Positions 12,187 through 24,400 of a DNA stretch of 39,660 nt are shown here, piece after piece (position 1 is the stretch's first letter; each line of letters begins with the position of its first letter). The notes under the pieces were generated by a model. It saw nothing but the letters and a program-made list of their open reading frames with translations. It was not told the origin of the DNA and did not search any database. The position numbers and the translations under genes were made by a program. This stretch comes from Gnetum montanum (Eukaryota > Streptophyta > Gnetopsida > Gnetales > Gnetaceae): the NCBI GenBank assembly GCA_015680685.1, contig MNCI01014914.1, positions 57,674 through 97,333 on the forward strand. The letters run 5' to 3'.

Positions 12187-13096
12187 TGATGAGCAATGGA
12201 GTATTCAACACCTAACCATATGAGATACAAGTGTTCACACATGATCCTCATCGAATTTCATGGACAAGGTAATGTAATTATGCTAATAATTGGTTAGAGT
12301 TTGTGATCATTGTCTTTCCACATAAGCTAGTGAAGTTGAGATGTATGGTTTAACTCACGATGAGGTATATGATAGATGATGTTGTGTTGGCCATGATTCT
12401 CCTAGAAAACATAAAGTGAATGGAATGGTTCCTAAATCTAAGTGACATTAAATAAATCTAATCTAGCCTATGCAATGGACATCCATTTTTGATTCTCTAA
12501 ACACATCTTGGACTCACGAAATCATTACTGGGATTACTAAGTACCATACTACTGGGCAAACTATGTAATAATACTACTAAGTTACCAAGCAAACATACTT
12601 CATGCTCGGAATTAGTCATATCCATTCCACTTAACAACAAAAATGATAACATGCATAGAAATTAAAGTAGTAACTAGAGAAAACAGTAAACATTAAGCTA
12701 AGTGAAAACAAGAAAATTATTCTAAGTGTAAACAAAAAAGACTAAGTGATGTTCCAATGATGTAGAGTAATCTTAATCTTTATTTTCATGCATAAAACAT
12801 GTACAAGTACATTCCACTAGAATAAAGATTCCATTTGATTACCAAACATCACACTGTGGGCATACACTCCTAAGTGCTAACTGCTAAAGTTGAGAAAAAA
12901 AACTGATAAAATATTGCTAAGTGTGAAATGAAACTGTGTGTGAATAATGCACCTAAGTGTTGTATTTATAGTTTTGCACATGTCTACAATATCAAATATG
13001 TGACATCGTATCTTGTGCCCCAATATTGAGAATCTAATATCGTAACTCTAATATCAGGTACCCAATATCATTGTCAATAAAAAATTTGATTTATCA
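12187..13096 (-). mobile_element. 3' LTR of the old minus-strand element
   Basis: Ends are TGATGAG...ATCA on the plus strand. The minus strand has a TATA box (CTATAAATACAAC, about 12963-12975). The low-coordinate part matches 39462-39660. The high-coordinate end is placed at 13096 because GTTGTGAGGGTA then TGATAAATC on the minus strand aligns with the polypurine tract and LTR start of the related element at 5265-5285. The length is 910 bp. Confidence 0.6.
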
Positions 13097-13309
13097 TACC
13101 CTCACAACTAACTAAAAACTCAACCTTAAGTTTAAAAAAATAAGGATGGAGTTCCTTACAAAATTGAGATGTAGATTTACATGACACTAACTCTTATATA
13201 CACAACTCTCTAATGCTATAGTGGAGTTTGCAAAAATGACACATTTCATGACATAACAACTTTACAAAAAGAACAAAAATTGGCAAAGTTGGATGTAGCT
13301 TTAAGTCAA

Positions 13310-16068
13310 TCTAGGTGGCAGTGGCTCTTCTATTGGTTACTTCCCCTTATCATCAAGCTTCTAGAATCTATATTGATTTAGAAGTGCCTAAAGCTTTTCT
13401 TCTTCCATTATAGGATCATGAGTTGTCCATGCTAATGAACCAATGTTTTATAGAATTGGCATATCCCATGGGCATGTCAACTGTGGAAACATTTAGTTTT
13501 CTTTAATATACCAAGCTTGAATTACCTCCTTTCTTTTTCAAATGCTCTAGCCTTTTCTCTTAATGCATGATAGTCTAATAGTCTTCTGGTCAAGTTTGCT
13601 ACTACCTCTTTTTACCTGTGTTAGCCAGCCTTTACTACTTCTAATTCTAAGTTTGCTACTTGGAGTTTCTATAAAGCATCTTTTCTATCCATAAACACTT
13701 TCTCATATAACGCATAGGTGGCTGCTACTTGCTATTCTAGCTCATTTTTGAGCCTACCTACTATTAACATGGCCATGTTAGCATAAAAAAGATTAGCTAA
13801 CCCCATGTACTATTTCAAGACATCAATCTGCAAGTATTTATTTCTCAATTCCGCCTTGTGAACAAGGGCATAGCTATCTAGGATGGATTGCTAATTAGGA
13901 TTCTGCACTGATATGGAATTGATTTTGGCCTTTGTCATATGGATTTCTTTCTCATTGATTTGTTTGTACATGCCCACATGGTCTTAAAACCGTTCCTTGA
14001 GCCTTTCATGTTTCTTTACGTCATTTTGCCACATGCTAATTTTAATGGCTAATTTTTTTCAAATGGCATGTACCTCCTCCATAGAGAGGATTTTTTTTTC
14101 TCTTTCAAAGTGGTTTATTTCCTAGTTAACCCTCATCAGTTGTTTCCTTAACTAGTGGATGCTCTCCTCTAGGATGTTTTTCTGATTTTCTAGAGTGGTC
14201 AACCTCAGGTTGTCAATAGCAAGTTGCTTATTTTCTTCCTGAACTATGATAAGTTCCTTCACATGTGCATATGTTTGTGCTTCAACTATAGAGGCATTCC
14301 ATACTACTTTCTCCTTCTCATCTACCAGTTATTTATTCTACCCAATCAATCTGTTGATTTGCTCTATTCTAAATTACTCGATCTGGTCAAGTGCAACAAA
14401 TTGTGTGGGATCTCTCCTTTCAGCTCTTAGGGCTACAAGCTCTTCTTATAGTTTCAAGACTTCTAGTTCCTCATGTTCTACCTTCTTCTTAGCCATGACC
14501 AATTTTCTTTTGGTAGTTATGAGTTTAGACTATAATGACATCACTAGGGATGTCAAAAAGTGTTGTCATTACTTATCTTGTTTGCAGTAGCCTATCAAGC
14601 ACATCCTCATGATCAACAAGAGTCATTGAGGTTTTGGCGAACATCTAAGCATCTCTAGCTCCAGTTAGATCTGCAAGTGGTACAATAGGTAGGTTGAAGG
14701 ATTCTTTAATGTGATCAGTGATCACCTCTACTACTCCTGCTACATCCTGGTTCTTCATTACCACAACTTTGGCTCCATCTCCAATTTCTAGCACTACTTG
14801 GAATGATGTAGTATTCCCAGAGATTTGTTATGATCATACCTCTCCTCTTGACTACAATCAAATCTGTCCACTTGCTAGATTAGTTGAAATTATGGGACTA
14901 ATGGCACTATCGATAACTTTGTACAGATTGGCCTCTTCCTTGGTTCCCTAGCTAATTGTTTCTACAATTTGCTATAGATGGCTCATCGATAGTCTATACT
15001 CTTGAAATGGAGGCGGTGGTACTTGTTGTTCTTGTTGGTCTTATTACTCTTGTTGTTCCTGTTGTTATTGCTATTGGCTGTTAGGCCCTGCTTGCTGTTA
15101 TTGTTGTTGTTGCTCTTGCTCTTCTTCTTAGTCTTGCTCCTCACTGTGATCTTTCCTTAGTGGTGCTGGTTTGAGAAAGTTAGCATATGAAGCATTTTTG
15201 GCTCTCCTAGAAACATCATTGGTGTATCCCACAATTCTAGCTTACTTACACAGCTTCCTAATAAGGTAAGGAAATGGAACTGTTGGCTTCCCTACCTTTT
15301 TTTCTTTGAATTACCTTTGTACTTCCATAAAATAGAGCTATGCAAGGTTGGCATTGTGCTTGTCTAGTAGAATTACACTTCCCCTAGCCACATAAGTTGA
15401 TAGTTCATTAAGTCCTTTTATTGGGAGCAAATTATAACTGCCAATTTTAAAGTATATTCTCTCCTCCATAGTTAGTTCATTGTAGCCTTTATCTTCTTTT
15501 CCATAAGCTCATTTCAACCATAACTTTCTAGTTTCAGAATCAGATCAGGTGGACAAATGTGCTACTCATGCCCCTTCATTGGGTATGTTTGAAGCTTTTG
15601 CAATTACCTTGATTGAGAATGACACTAAAACTCCTTCAATATTGATAGTAGTACCCTCTTCCTTGTTGTGCCAAAACTAATAAGTTTCTCCAAGGTATCA
15701 TTCACCATTCTGTGATAGGATAGGCCATAGCGATGATGCTTGGAGTTACATCTACACTGCTTAAAAAAAATACATAAATAAGCCAAAGTTCATTTCCATG
15801 ATGACCATGGTTGATATGGATCTTTCTTGAATTACTTGAAGGTAGTCCTATGACAACATGAGGCATTGTCCTTCAACTTGTGGTCATCTACCTCTCCTTG
15901 GACCAATTGTACTATAGCAAAAGTGTTTTGATGAATGCTAAATGATTGTGCTTCATGCTCCTCATGTTTTGGTTCTTAGCCTCCATTACAGCCTCTACCT
16001 TGGCCTCTTGGTCATTTTCTTACTCCTTGTGAAGGTCCTTCTTGTGCACCTCCTCTTCTTGGGACCAT
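13310..16068 (-). pseudogene. Decayed accessory ORF of the old minus-strand element
   Basis: The reading starts at ATG 16068 (MVPRRGGAQEGPSQ) and runs leftward with many stops and frameshifts. A recognisable block near 15230-15490 contains YNELTMEERIYFKIGSYNLL and then VPFPYLIRKLCK. A Gln-rich run lies near 15020-15130 and a coiled-coil-like part near 13650-14010 (NEKEIHMTKAKINSI). The same order of blocks occurs in the ORF at 2258-5035. The short forward frames annotated in this interval are shadows of this ORF. Function unknown; it sits between protease and 3' LTR. Confidence 0.55.
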
Positions 16069-16589
16069 CTACAATCATTAGAAAATTAGAATTACTAAGG
16101 TTTTTCAGTGTATTCTTAACAATTTCATACCTTACTCATACCCTTACTTTCATTACATTCTTAGTTTTTAAGATTGTAGAGTTAGAAAAATTTTTAAAAA
16201 GGTATCCCATAGGTGTTGATCTCTTGATAACCCTTCACAATTGCTCATTTATCCCTATGTATGATGGTTATTAGTCCAAGATCATTAACTAAGTGTTTTG
16301 GCTTTACTATGCTTGATTATTCTTTAAAATTTCCAATTATTTCTTCATACTTACCCATAAAGTACCTTCCAAGCATTAGAAATTTTCAAAAAATTAGCTT
16401 AGATTTTCCTTGCTAGCACCTCCCACGACTAAGTTGAGCACTCTGGGATCAAATAGGTTCAAAAATCACGAAAATTGAAGTGATATTAATCAAGTTATGA
16501 CTTGGGAAAGCTAGAAAGTCAAAGCTAAAATTAGAAAAGAAAATTCAAAAAATCTCCCTTGTTTTAAATGAAAACATTTCTAAGTTCCT

Positions 16590-16690
16590 GCGTATATATA
16601 GATTTTGTGGGACCTAACATTGAGGATCCAATATCGGTGCAGACTCAATATCAGAGCCCAAGAAAAAGACATTTTTCATGAGGATCAAAT
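16590..16690 (-). promoter_or_regulatory. Internal promoter resembling LTR U3
   Basis: On the minus strand a TATA box (CTATATATACG, about 16592-16602) follows a block containing ATATTGAG, CGATATTGG and CTCAATGTTAGG. The plus-strand text CATTGAGGATCCAATATCG matches ATTGAGAATCTAATATCG in the LTR at 13019-13040, again just upstream of a TATA box. The following leader resembles the leader after the 1811 TATA box (TTTAAAACAAG then AATTTT). This is about 0.5 kb upstream of the accessory ORF start at 16068. Confidence 0.45.
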
Positions 16691-16699
16691 GGAAAGCAT

Positions 16700-18560
16700 T
16701 AATTACTTTGGATATTTGGAAGGGTTTAAAGTAACTTAGAGGATCTAAATGATGAAAATATGCTTATTTTTGTCAAAAATATATCATTGAAAGTTCATAG
16801 AGAAGGAATCTCAACTATCAAAGTTCATGAGTTGTGTAAGAAGGGTAATGAATTCTTATTTGTAGATTAGAGAGTGTAAGTGATATGGGAAGTGTTTATT
16901 GATATTTGGAAGGTTCAAGATGATGTAGAATTGCTTGGTAGGTATAAGAAACAACAGTTATACAAGTGGGTCCTTCCCAAAGCAAGCTCCAACCCTTAAT
17001 GCCCTTGTATAACTAGGCCTAGAAGTGTCCTTAACCACTTAAGGAGTTGAAAGTAATGTACCTATTTAGCAAAACGCACATGTTAGTACCAATAATTTTG
17101 GAAAATAACACTATGTTATATGAAATCATAAGTTATGACTATTCAAATAGTGAGATGAAATGGGCTTAGAAGGAATTGCAAAAATTAGGGCGTAAGGTGT
17201 CTTACCATTGGCATAATGAATTCTTGTGTTTTATTAGTGATTAAGATAATCGTTAGCCTTTCTATCTAAGATTCAAACCAAGTCCAAACCACATTCCAAT
17301 GACATCACATCATTTCAACTCTTGGAATTATAATCATAACGTTATCAATGTCACAAGGGGTATTGTCACTTGGCGTATTATCCAAAGGAGGATTTTTATT
17401 CATAGCACTTTATTTTTATGTTTACATTTCTGAGAAGTTGCCTACCTCCATGCATGGATAACATGTCTTTCTAGTGGAACCCCCAAAAATTTATTTTGTG
17501 CTCTTTTATTATTTTTAACTGTGTTAGCCTTTGAAGTTAGCACTTATTTAACTCTTACTCCCATTTTTTGTTAGATCTACAAGGATATAATACAACCTTA
17601 GTAAAATAATAGAACTCACAATAATATTCAAAAAAGAATCCACAAGTCCCCTTGATGTCATACCCTTTACATTCCCACTTGGTTCTTCACTTTTCAATCC
17701 AAGCATAATGATCACAAGTTTATTCTTAGTTGTACGATGGAAAAGAATATCATTATGGCCATGGTAAGAACCTCTTATTAATGGAATAGAATGGATGGAT
17801 GATGTAGGCTCACTGTACAAATAATCAGTCTCTTATGACTTGATAACATAGAGAAATATTCACCTTATTGGACTACATCTTGCCTTTATTCAATGTGTCT
17901 TATTAACAATCAAAATTATTTATGAACAGTTTGAAAACAAAGTATAAAAGAAATGGAAAAGCTAGCAAAAATTATGAAAAAGTATAAAGAATGAAAAATG
18001 TTGAAAGAATTAAAAGATGTAAAAGAATATGAAAAATTGAAAAAATGGAAAAGTATAAAAACAATTCTAAAAACAATAATGGAAAAATCTATTATTAATT
18101 TCAAAATTAAACTAAAGTATCTCTCCCATGACTAAACTCATCAGCGAGTATTCAGAAAATGCTTTCTAAATCTCCTAGGTCATACACTACAGGTGGTTCA
18201 TCTTCCATCTTTAGTGATGTAACTTTTCAATTATCATTCCATATAATTTTGATGGTAGTGGAGTTATGATCATTTAAGTTCCTATTTTCTTCTCCATTTG
18301 GTGTATGATAATGAGTTGATCATTTCATTTTTGGGCATTTGATTAGAGTCATTTTCTTAGATTGGAATTAGAAAGTGATTCAAATGTCTCTATTGTTGGT
18401 TCTCAGTTAGTGGCCACAGGGTGTCTTTCAGTTTGGTGGCCCTTACCATCTTTTGCACACACTAGTTTTTCATTGTTGCTATGGACTAAAATGGTGGTTG
18501 TGTTAACATGTTAAAGTGTCAATCCATAGTTACACCCTTTGCTTTTAACAGTAATGCATG
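16700..18560. other. Spacer of the old element, no pol domains seen
   Basis: This interval lies between the protease remnant and the accessory ORF promoter, where reverse transcriptase and integrase would be expected in an autonomous element. I could not find YVDD, the HHCC zinc motif or other pol signatures on either strand. A very A-rich, gene-poor tract lies at 17935-18090, and the 62-codon minus frame there is low-complexity. Confidence 0.4.
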
Positions 18561-18567
18561 ATATTTA

Positions 18568-18937
18568 TCACATGTGTATGGCTCCATGCATGTCTTCTTT
18601 AGATATTTCAACTACTAAATTTCTCATTCTTAGCTTAGCATCGATTGTGCTAGGCCATGCTCTCCCCATGATTATTAGGAATTCCTTATCATCATTTTTC
18701 ACATCAATTACTAGAAAGTCTACTAGATAGGACCACCCATTAACAGTGGTCACTACATCATCTATCTACCCCAAAGAACTGATGATTAATTGATTTACAA
18801 GCTCCAACCTGATGTTGCACTCTTTCAATGATTGTAGGTTCTATGCTTGATATCTTTTGTAATAGATCAAATTCTTCACAGAACCTAAGTCTAATAGAGC
18901 TTTGCATGGTATATTTTTATCTACTCATAGATAAATC
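18568..18937 (-). pseudogene. C-terminal part of a retroviral-type aspartic protease, cut by insertion
   Basis: The minus-strand translation contains PCKALLDLGSVKNLI (active-site region, DLGS in place of the usual DTGS or DSGS) and then EFLIIMGRAWPSTIDAKL. The latter corresponds to the conserved ILGRPWL-type flap-distal motif of plant Ty3/gypsy proteases. Several TAG stops are present. The N-terminal side continues at 36788 on the other side of the Tat insertion, where the frame reads RIDLGVPL just before the duplicated AAATC. Inactive remnant. Confidence 0.65.
18933..18937. other. Target site duplication, left copy (AAATC)
   Basis: AAATC immediately precedes the LTR start TGTACC. The identical AAATC at 36788-36792 directly follows the other LTR end. 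Five bases is the usual length for Ty3/gypsy integrases. Confidence 0.9.
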
Positions 18938-19194
18938 TGTACCGCCTGAAATCGTCGGTCTCCCGCTAGAAGGAAAAACAGAGGCCGCGGGATCGCAGGA
19001 CGCGTACAGAAGACCCTGCCTTCACCTGAGGGCGAGCTAGAATGCGACAAAGGTAGAGTACCTTGGGTGGTCCGCATGCGGATCAGACAAGGATTTCCCC
19101 GCGCGTACGCAAAATGCTAATACACTGGGTTATGCGTAAATGATGTGCCGGCGTAGACAAGGCAACAGAACAGCGTAAAGCATAAATGGATGCA

Positions 19195-19239
19195 NNNNNN
19201 NNNNNNNNNNNNNNNNNNNNNNNNNNNNNNNNNNNNNNN
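19195..19239. other. Assembly gap (45 N)
   Basis: This is a run of N inside the 3' LTR. The flanks align to 35820 and about 36010 in the other LTR, so the true gap is probably near 190 bp rather than 45. Confidence 0.95.
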
Positions 19240-19479
19240 GTAGGGCAGGCGGAGCGTAGAGAGTATCCGCAGCGTACAAGGCTTCCAGCGTAAGAGGGTT
19301 TCAGCTCTGGTGCGCAGCGTAAATATTCTCTGGTATGCTCCGAGATTTTGCCAACCGACCTGGTTAAAGTGGAAAAATGGGGTTTTTATACAGGTTGTTA
19401 CGCTAGAATCGGGTTGGGCGACACGTGGCGCGTTGACTGGGTGCACACAATTTACAAATGTACAATATTACAAGTGTTG

Positions 19480-19860
19480 GGCGTATACGCCGTATCAGGT
19501 CGGCGTATACGCTGGGCGTATATGCTGGGCATATACGCTGGGCGTATACACTGGGTGTGCTGAGCGTGTGAACTTGGGTGAAGATGCTGTGTTGGCGTAC
19601 ACGCTGGGCGTATACGCTGATGGATGCTGGCGTACACGCTGGGCGTATACGCTGAAGGGTGTCCACTTGCTTCAATCCTTGCTCTTTGGTGTTGTCTTCA
19701 GGCTGTCATTGGAGATTCTGTCGTTGAGCGTATGCATCTGCAGTACCAGGGCGTACACGCTGGGGTGCCGGGCGTATATGCTGTAGGTGTCAGGCGTATA
19801 CGCTGGGCATATACGCTGTAGGTGTGAGCTTGGGCATATACGTTGGGCGTCTACGCTTTG
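19480..19860. repeat. GCGTATACGC array in U3 of the 3' LTR
   Basis: At 19503-19554 there are four tandem 13-bp units of the type GCGTATACGCTGG. Further spaced copies extend to about 19860. The unit core is a perfect palindrome. Variants such as GCGTATATGC, GCATATACGC and GCGTATACAC are CpG-to-TpG or CpA changes. On the minus strand the array lies upstream of the LTR TATA box, so it is in U3 and could act as an enhancer. Repeat-derived open frames on both strands are not genes. Confidence 0.85.
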
Positions 19861-20003
19861 GGATGTACACTTAGTGAAAATGTAGCCTTTTGTCCTCCAA
19901 AGTTGTAATGTGTGATGCCAACTATAGCCACAGTTTTCTGTGGGTCGCAGGGACCTGCTTTTTTGCTGGGGAAGTGCAAAGCTCAGAATTTTGTGGTGTT
20001 TCA

Positions 20004-20020
20004 TTAGCCCCTCTTTGTTG
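20004..20020 (-). other. Polypurine tract of the Tat element
   Basis: On the minus strand CAACAAAGAGGGGCTAA abuts the 3' LTR start TGAAACACC, the usual position for the plus-strand primer of reverse transcription. Confidence 0.75.
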
Positions 20021-20057
20021 ACGCTTGGAGGAATCGACCCGAGAAGCGTTGACAAAG
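20013..20057. other. Inverted repeat next to the polypurine tract
   Basis: CTTTGT TGA CGCTT pairs with AAGCG TTG ACAAAG around a 17-nt loop; the three-base internal mismatch (TGA against TTG) is the only interruption. A hairpin in element RNA is possible; no function is known. Confidence 0.4.
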
Positions 20058-21420
20058 AAGTACAAAACACCACAAGCAACTTGATAAAGACGTTGCCCGC
20101 TGCCACTCGACGAGATGTCATCGCACCGTGTTCAATAGTACATGGGATCGGGATTAGGAAATTTGTGGCTGGTAGGAGGATAGAGATGGCGGGGATTGGT
20201 GACTGTCCAAAGAATTGTGTCGTGGATAGGGGATGTTGGGTATGTGGCATGCTGATCCTTGCCAATAGCCAATGTTTTAGCAGACTCGGAGTTCAAACAT
20301 GCAATGTGCGTCCTTTGGCAGAACAGGGCCTTCGGTTAACTTTCAAGGGAATCCTGTTGGCGGGGCCAAAGCTACGGAAGGATGTGTTACCTGCTTTGGA
20401 AGAATAGGGCCCATGTTTAGTGTTCAGGGGAACCTGTTGGCGGGGAGCCAAAGTCATGCAACTGGGTGCTTTTTGACCATTTTAGACATGAGTACTTGCT
20501 TCTTCTTTTTTGCGGCGTAAACGTTTGCTCTGTTTTTGTACTCATGCGCAGTTGCTGTGCTGCGTGTTGCAGCTTCTTTACAATGGTACAATGTTTTAGA
20601 TGTACTGGATGTGTCAAAGAGATTTCGGGATAAAGTGTTAGCGAATGGATAGGGAATTTTGTCGATGAATGGAGATGTACTAGTGAATGGTTTGATTTAG
20701 TCTGGCCAGGTATGCTGTGAACATTGTCTTACCTTGTTGCTTACGGCGAAGTGCATCTTTGTGCGAAACTTTTGGGTGTCATCCTGCAAACATAACGCCA
20801 AGGAGACAAGAGAAACCATGAGCGAATAGACGAGCTTAGACTTACATGGCGGCCAATGGCACAGAGATGCTGAAGGAAGGCAGGCACTGTGTGTAGATGA
20901 CAGCGATACTGATAAGGGTGATTGATGGCAAGCGATGCAGTGAAGCTGATGAATGAGCATAGCGGCGGAGTGATGTGCCGGATGTGAACTTGCCAGTTTA
21001 TAGTCTTGGCAAACTGTCGTGGGTTAGTTTTATGTCATAACCCGTTGGACATTGCCTGTTTAGCGTTGTGACAGACGTTACATTGCCAGTTTCTAGTCTT
21101 AGCGGACTATGGAGAGGCAAGCTAGTTTATAGTCTTAGCAGACCCGATTGATTAGGACGGTGGAAGCTTATTGTCCTGCCAGATGAATGCTAGTTTATTG
21201 TCCTTGCGGACGCTGTGGTATTAGTTTTAAGTCATAATCCAGAATTGTTCTGTGGTATCAGTTTATAGTCGTAATTCCAGGACTTTTCTGTGGTATCAGT
21301 TTATAGTCGTAATTCCAGGACTTTTCTGTGGTATCAGTTTATAGTCGTAATTCCAGGACTTTTCTATGGTATCAGTTTATAGTCGTAATTCCAGGACTTT
21401 TCACGTACCTGAGCTTGTAT
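20058..21420 (-). other. 3' untranslated region of the Tat element
   Basis: About 1.36 kb lies between the pol stop and the polypurine tract. It holds two imperfect copies of a roughly 65-bp unit (about 20311-20374 and 20395-20457, sharing CCTGTTGGCGGGG) and the AGTTTA motif array at 20994-21402. No domain was recognised in the short frames on either strand. Confidence 0.6.
20994..21402 (+). repeat. AGTTTA-motif array, 3' UTR cluster
   Basis: About a dozen copies of a 20-bp motif, consensus AGTTTAnnGTCnTnnCGGAC, occur at 20994, 21026, 21057, 21088, 21124, 21165 (weak), 21192 and 21223. They are followed by four strict 38-bp tandem units starting at 21260, 21298, 21336 and 21374 (AGTTTATAGTCGTAATTCCA then GGACTTTTC). 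The same motif recurs at 25017-25110 and 30495-30664. Confidence 0.8.
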
Positions 21421-24400
21421 TCAGACGTAAAACGGTTTTAGGTACAAATGATTTGTAGGATTGGCATGCTCATTCCCTTCCATGTCGGCCAGCTTGAATG
21501 CACCATTATCGAATGCCTTGATGACCACGTAAGGCCCTTCCCAGTTGGCTAAGAACTTGTCTGGATGTTCCCGAACAGCCTTGAGCACAAGGTCGCCTTC
21601 TTTGATGGGGCGTTTGTTGATGTCATGTCGATGTCGCTGTCTTTGTTGCTTTTGATACCATTCGATCTGATCGAGTGCGCGTATGCGTTCTTCTTCTGCC
21701 GAATCGAGGTCAATGATACGTAGATCATTGTTTTGCCCATCGTCGAGGAGTCCGGATAGTGTGATCCTTAACGATGGTACCTGTAATTCCAAGGGTAAGA
21801 CAGCTTCTGAACCGTAAACAAGGCTATCTGGCGTTTTACCTGTTGACGTTCAGTGTATGGTGCGGTAGGCCCATAATGCATATGCTAATTGCTCATGCCA
21901 TTTCCTTTTGCTTTGGGTCAAAATTTTTTTAAGTATCGTTAGGATCATCTTATTGGTTGCTTCCGCTTGTCCATTGCTTTGAGGATAGTAAGGGGAGGAA
22001 AACGAATGCTTGATGTCCAGACAGTCGCAAAAGGTTTTTGTTTCGGCACTACTAAATTGCGGCCCGTTGTCAGTGATAATTGTCAAAAGGATGCCAAAGC
22101 GAGTTACAATGTTTTCTAGAATAAAGTTGCACACGTGTTTAGAAGTCATTTTTCGAAGGGGAGCTGCTTCTACCCACTTCGTGAAGTATTCTGTCATGGT
22201 TATAATGAAGCTGTGCCCTGCAGAAGATGAGGGTGTTATCGGGCCAATAAGGTCCAATCCCCACTTCTGAAAAGGCCATGTTAATTGTGCTGTGTGCAGT
22301 TCGTTTGGTGGTACAAGTATTAGGTTACTATGTTTTTGACAAACATTACATGTTTTGACTTTGGAGAGACAATCGTGTTCCATGTGTGGCCAATAGTAGC
22401 CTAAACGTCTTATTTTCGTGGCCATGGCTTTTGGTGCTATGTGTCCTCCAAATAGTCCCTTATGTACTTGATCAACAATCATTTGGGCATCAGCACTACT
22501 TACGCATATTAGCAATATACCTTCGTAGGATCGACGACACAATGTATCCCCTACCAAGGTGTACTGCCTAGAACATTTTCGTACGGCGTCCTTTTGTGCA
22601 TTTGTTAGATGTCGTGGGGCTTCGCCGCGTAAAAGGTACTCTTTTATGTCATCATACCATTCTATCGCGTGTGTTGTACTAACAGATGCGATCGGCAATG
22701 TGTCGGAGGTTATTGGTTCATCGTAGTTGATTACGGAGCTTGGCAAGGCATAGAACATATCGGGTGATATATTTAACGCTACTGTGGCTAACGCGTCTGC
22801 GATGGTGTTCTCGTTTCGAGAGACGTGTTGCACATCAATGTTTTCAAATTGTTTCATTAAATGTTTCGCCAAGTCACAGTATGGTTGTAAATGTTGGGCT
22901 TTACATGTGTAAATATCTGTAACATGGTTTACAACCAGTTGTGAATCCCCTCTAACTACCAGGCGCATGATGTCCGAAGCCAGTGCTGCTGTGAGACCTC
23001 TAAGGAGACCTTCGTACTCTGCTATGTTGTTAGTACAGTGAAAATTGAAGCGATAGGCGAAGGGTCGGATCTCCCCAGAGGGATAAGTGATGACAACAGC
23101 CGCACTTCCTCCACGAGAGGTGGATGCTCCATCGAAGTTTAAAATAGCATCGTAGTCATCAGGCACAGTGTCTATTATGCTTATACTTTCATCCGGGAAT
23201 TCAGGCTCTATGGTTGCTTGGTCATGCATTGGTGATGCAGCCATTTGGTTCGCTATCGCTTGACCTTTGACTGATGATTGTGCTACGTAGTACAGGTCAA
23301 ACTCAGCTATCATGGCTTTCCATCGGGCTATTCGACTCATTTCGTAAATGTTTCCTGTTATAGCTCTTAGTACATTGTCCTTACAGATTATGTAAACTTG
23401 ATTACGGAAGAGGTAATGTCACCATTTTCTTAGAGAAAAGACCAAAGCTAAGCATGCCCTCTCCACGTCGTTGTACTTCTTTTCATGGGCAACTAAGGCA
23501 TGGCTCAAGTAATACACAGGGACTTCAGTTCCGTCATCTCGTTTCTGGCAAAGCATAGACGCGATGGACGATTCTGAAGTGGCAAGGTAGATGTAAAACA
23601 GCTTGTTGTTTTGGGGCGGGTAGACCGTAGGCAGTCGGGCAAGTGCTGTTCTGATGTTTTCGAACGCTTCCTGGCACTGCGGAGTCTATTCGAAATGGAC
23701 ATTTTTACGTAACAGGTGGTTCATAGGTTTTAGTTTGTCTGTCAATTTTTCTACGAAGCGCCTGATGAACTGTAATCTACCTTGTAGACCGCGAATCTCA
23801 GTAAGGTTACTTGGGGGTTTCAGGCTTGTTATGACTTTCACCTTATCGGGGTCTACTCGTATCCCTGATTCAGAGGCTATAAATCCGAGCATCTTGCCTG
23901 TTTTAACACCAAAGACACATTTTTTCAGGTTAAGTCTTAGTTCATATTTTAAACAACGTTTTAAGACTAAGTTGAGGTCTTGTACGTGTTGTTCGGTCGT
24001 TTTTGACTTAACCACGATGTCATCCACATAATCGTTGAGCGATCGTAGCATGTAATCACTAAAGATAAACGTCATGGCTCTTTGATATGTGGCCCCTATG
24101 TTCTTGAGACCGAAGGGCATCATGGTGTAACAGAAAGTTCCCCATGGGGTCATGAAGGTGGTTTGAAGTTGATGTTCCGGGTTGATGCGTATTTGGTTGT
24201 ATCCCGAAAAACAATCCATAAAAGATAGCAAGGCATGTCCAGCAGTCGAGTCAACGAGTTGATCAATGCTGGGCAAGGGAAAGTCATCTCTTATGGTTAC
24301 TACGTTTAAATCTCGGAAGTCGATGCATAAGCGAATGCTTCCATTTTTCTTCAGGACAATGACCATGTTTGACACCCACTCGACATAATCAACGGCTCGA

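Larger units (their letters stand above)
18938..20003 (-). mobile_element. 3' LTR of the Tat element
   Basis: It runs TGTACCGCC ... GTGTTTCA on the plus strand and aligns along its length with 35564-36787. It contains a 45-N assembly gap (19195-19239) where the other LTR has about 190 bp. The minus-strand TATA box (CCTGTATAAAAACC) is at about 19380-19393. Confidence 0.9.

Noticed and set aside
17916-18104. 62-codon minus frame rich in Phe and Ser, membrane-like
   Set aside because: Low-complexity A-rich plus strand read backward; no context for a gene.
19310-19821. Open frames of 61 to 158 codons on both strands in the left LTR, and the equivalents at 36119-36570
   Set aside because: They arise from the 13-bp GCGTATACGCTGG repeat, exist in several frames and on both strands, and are interrupted differently in the two LTRs.
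22010-22922. Forward frames opposite integrase and the second RNase H
   Set aside because: Shadows of the pol frame; no domain signature of their own.
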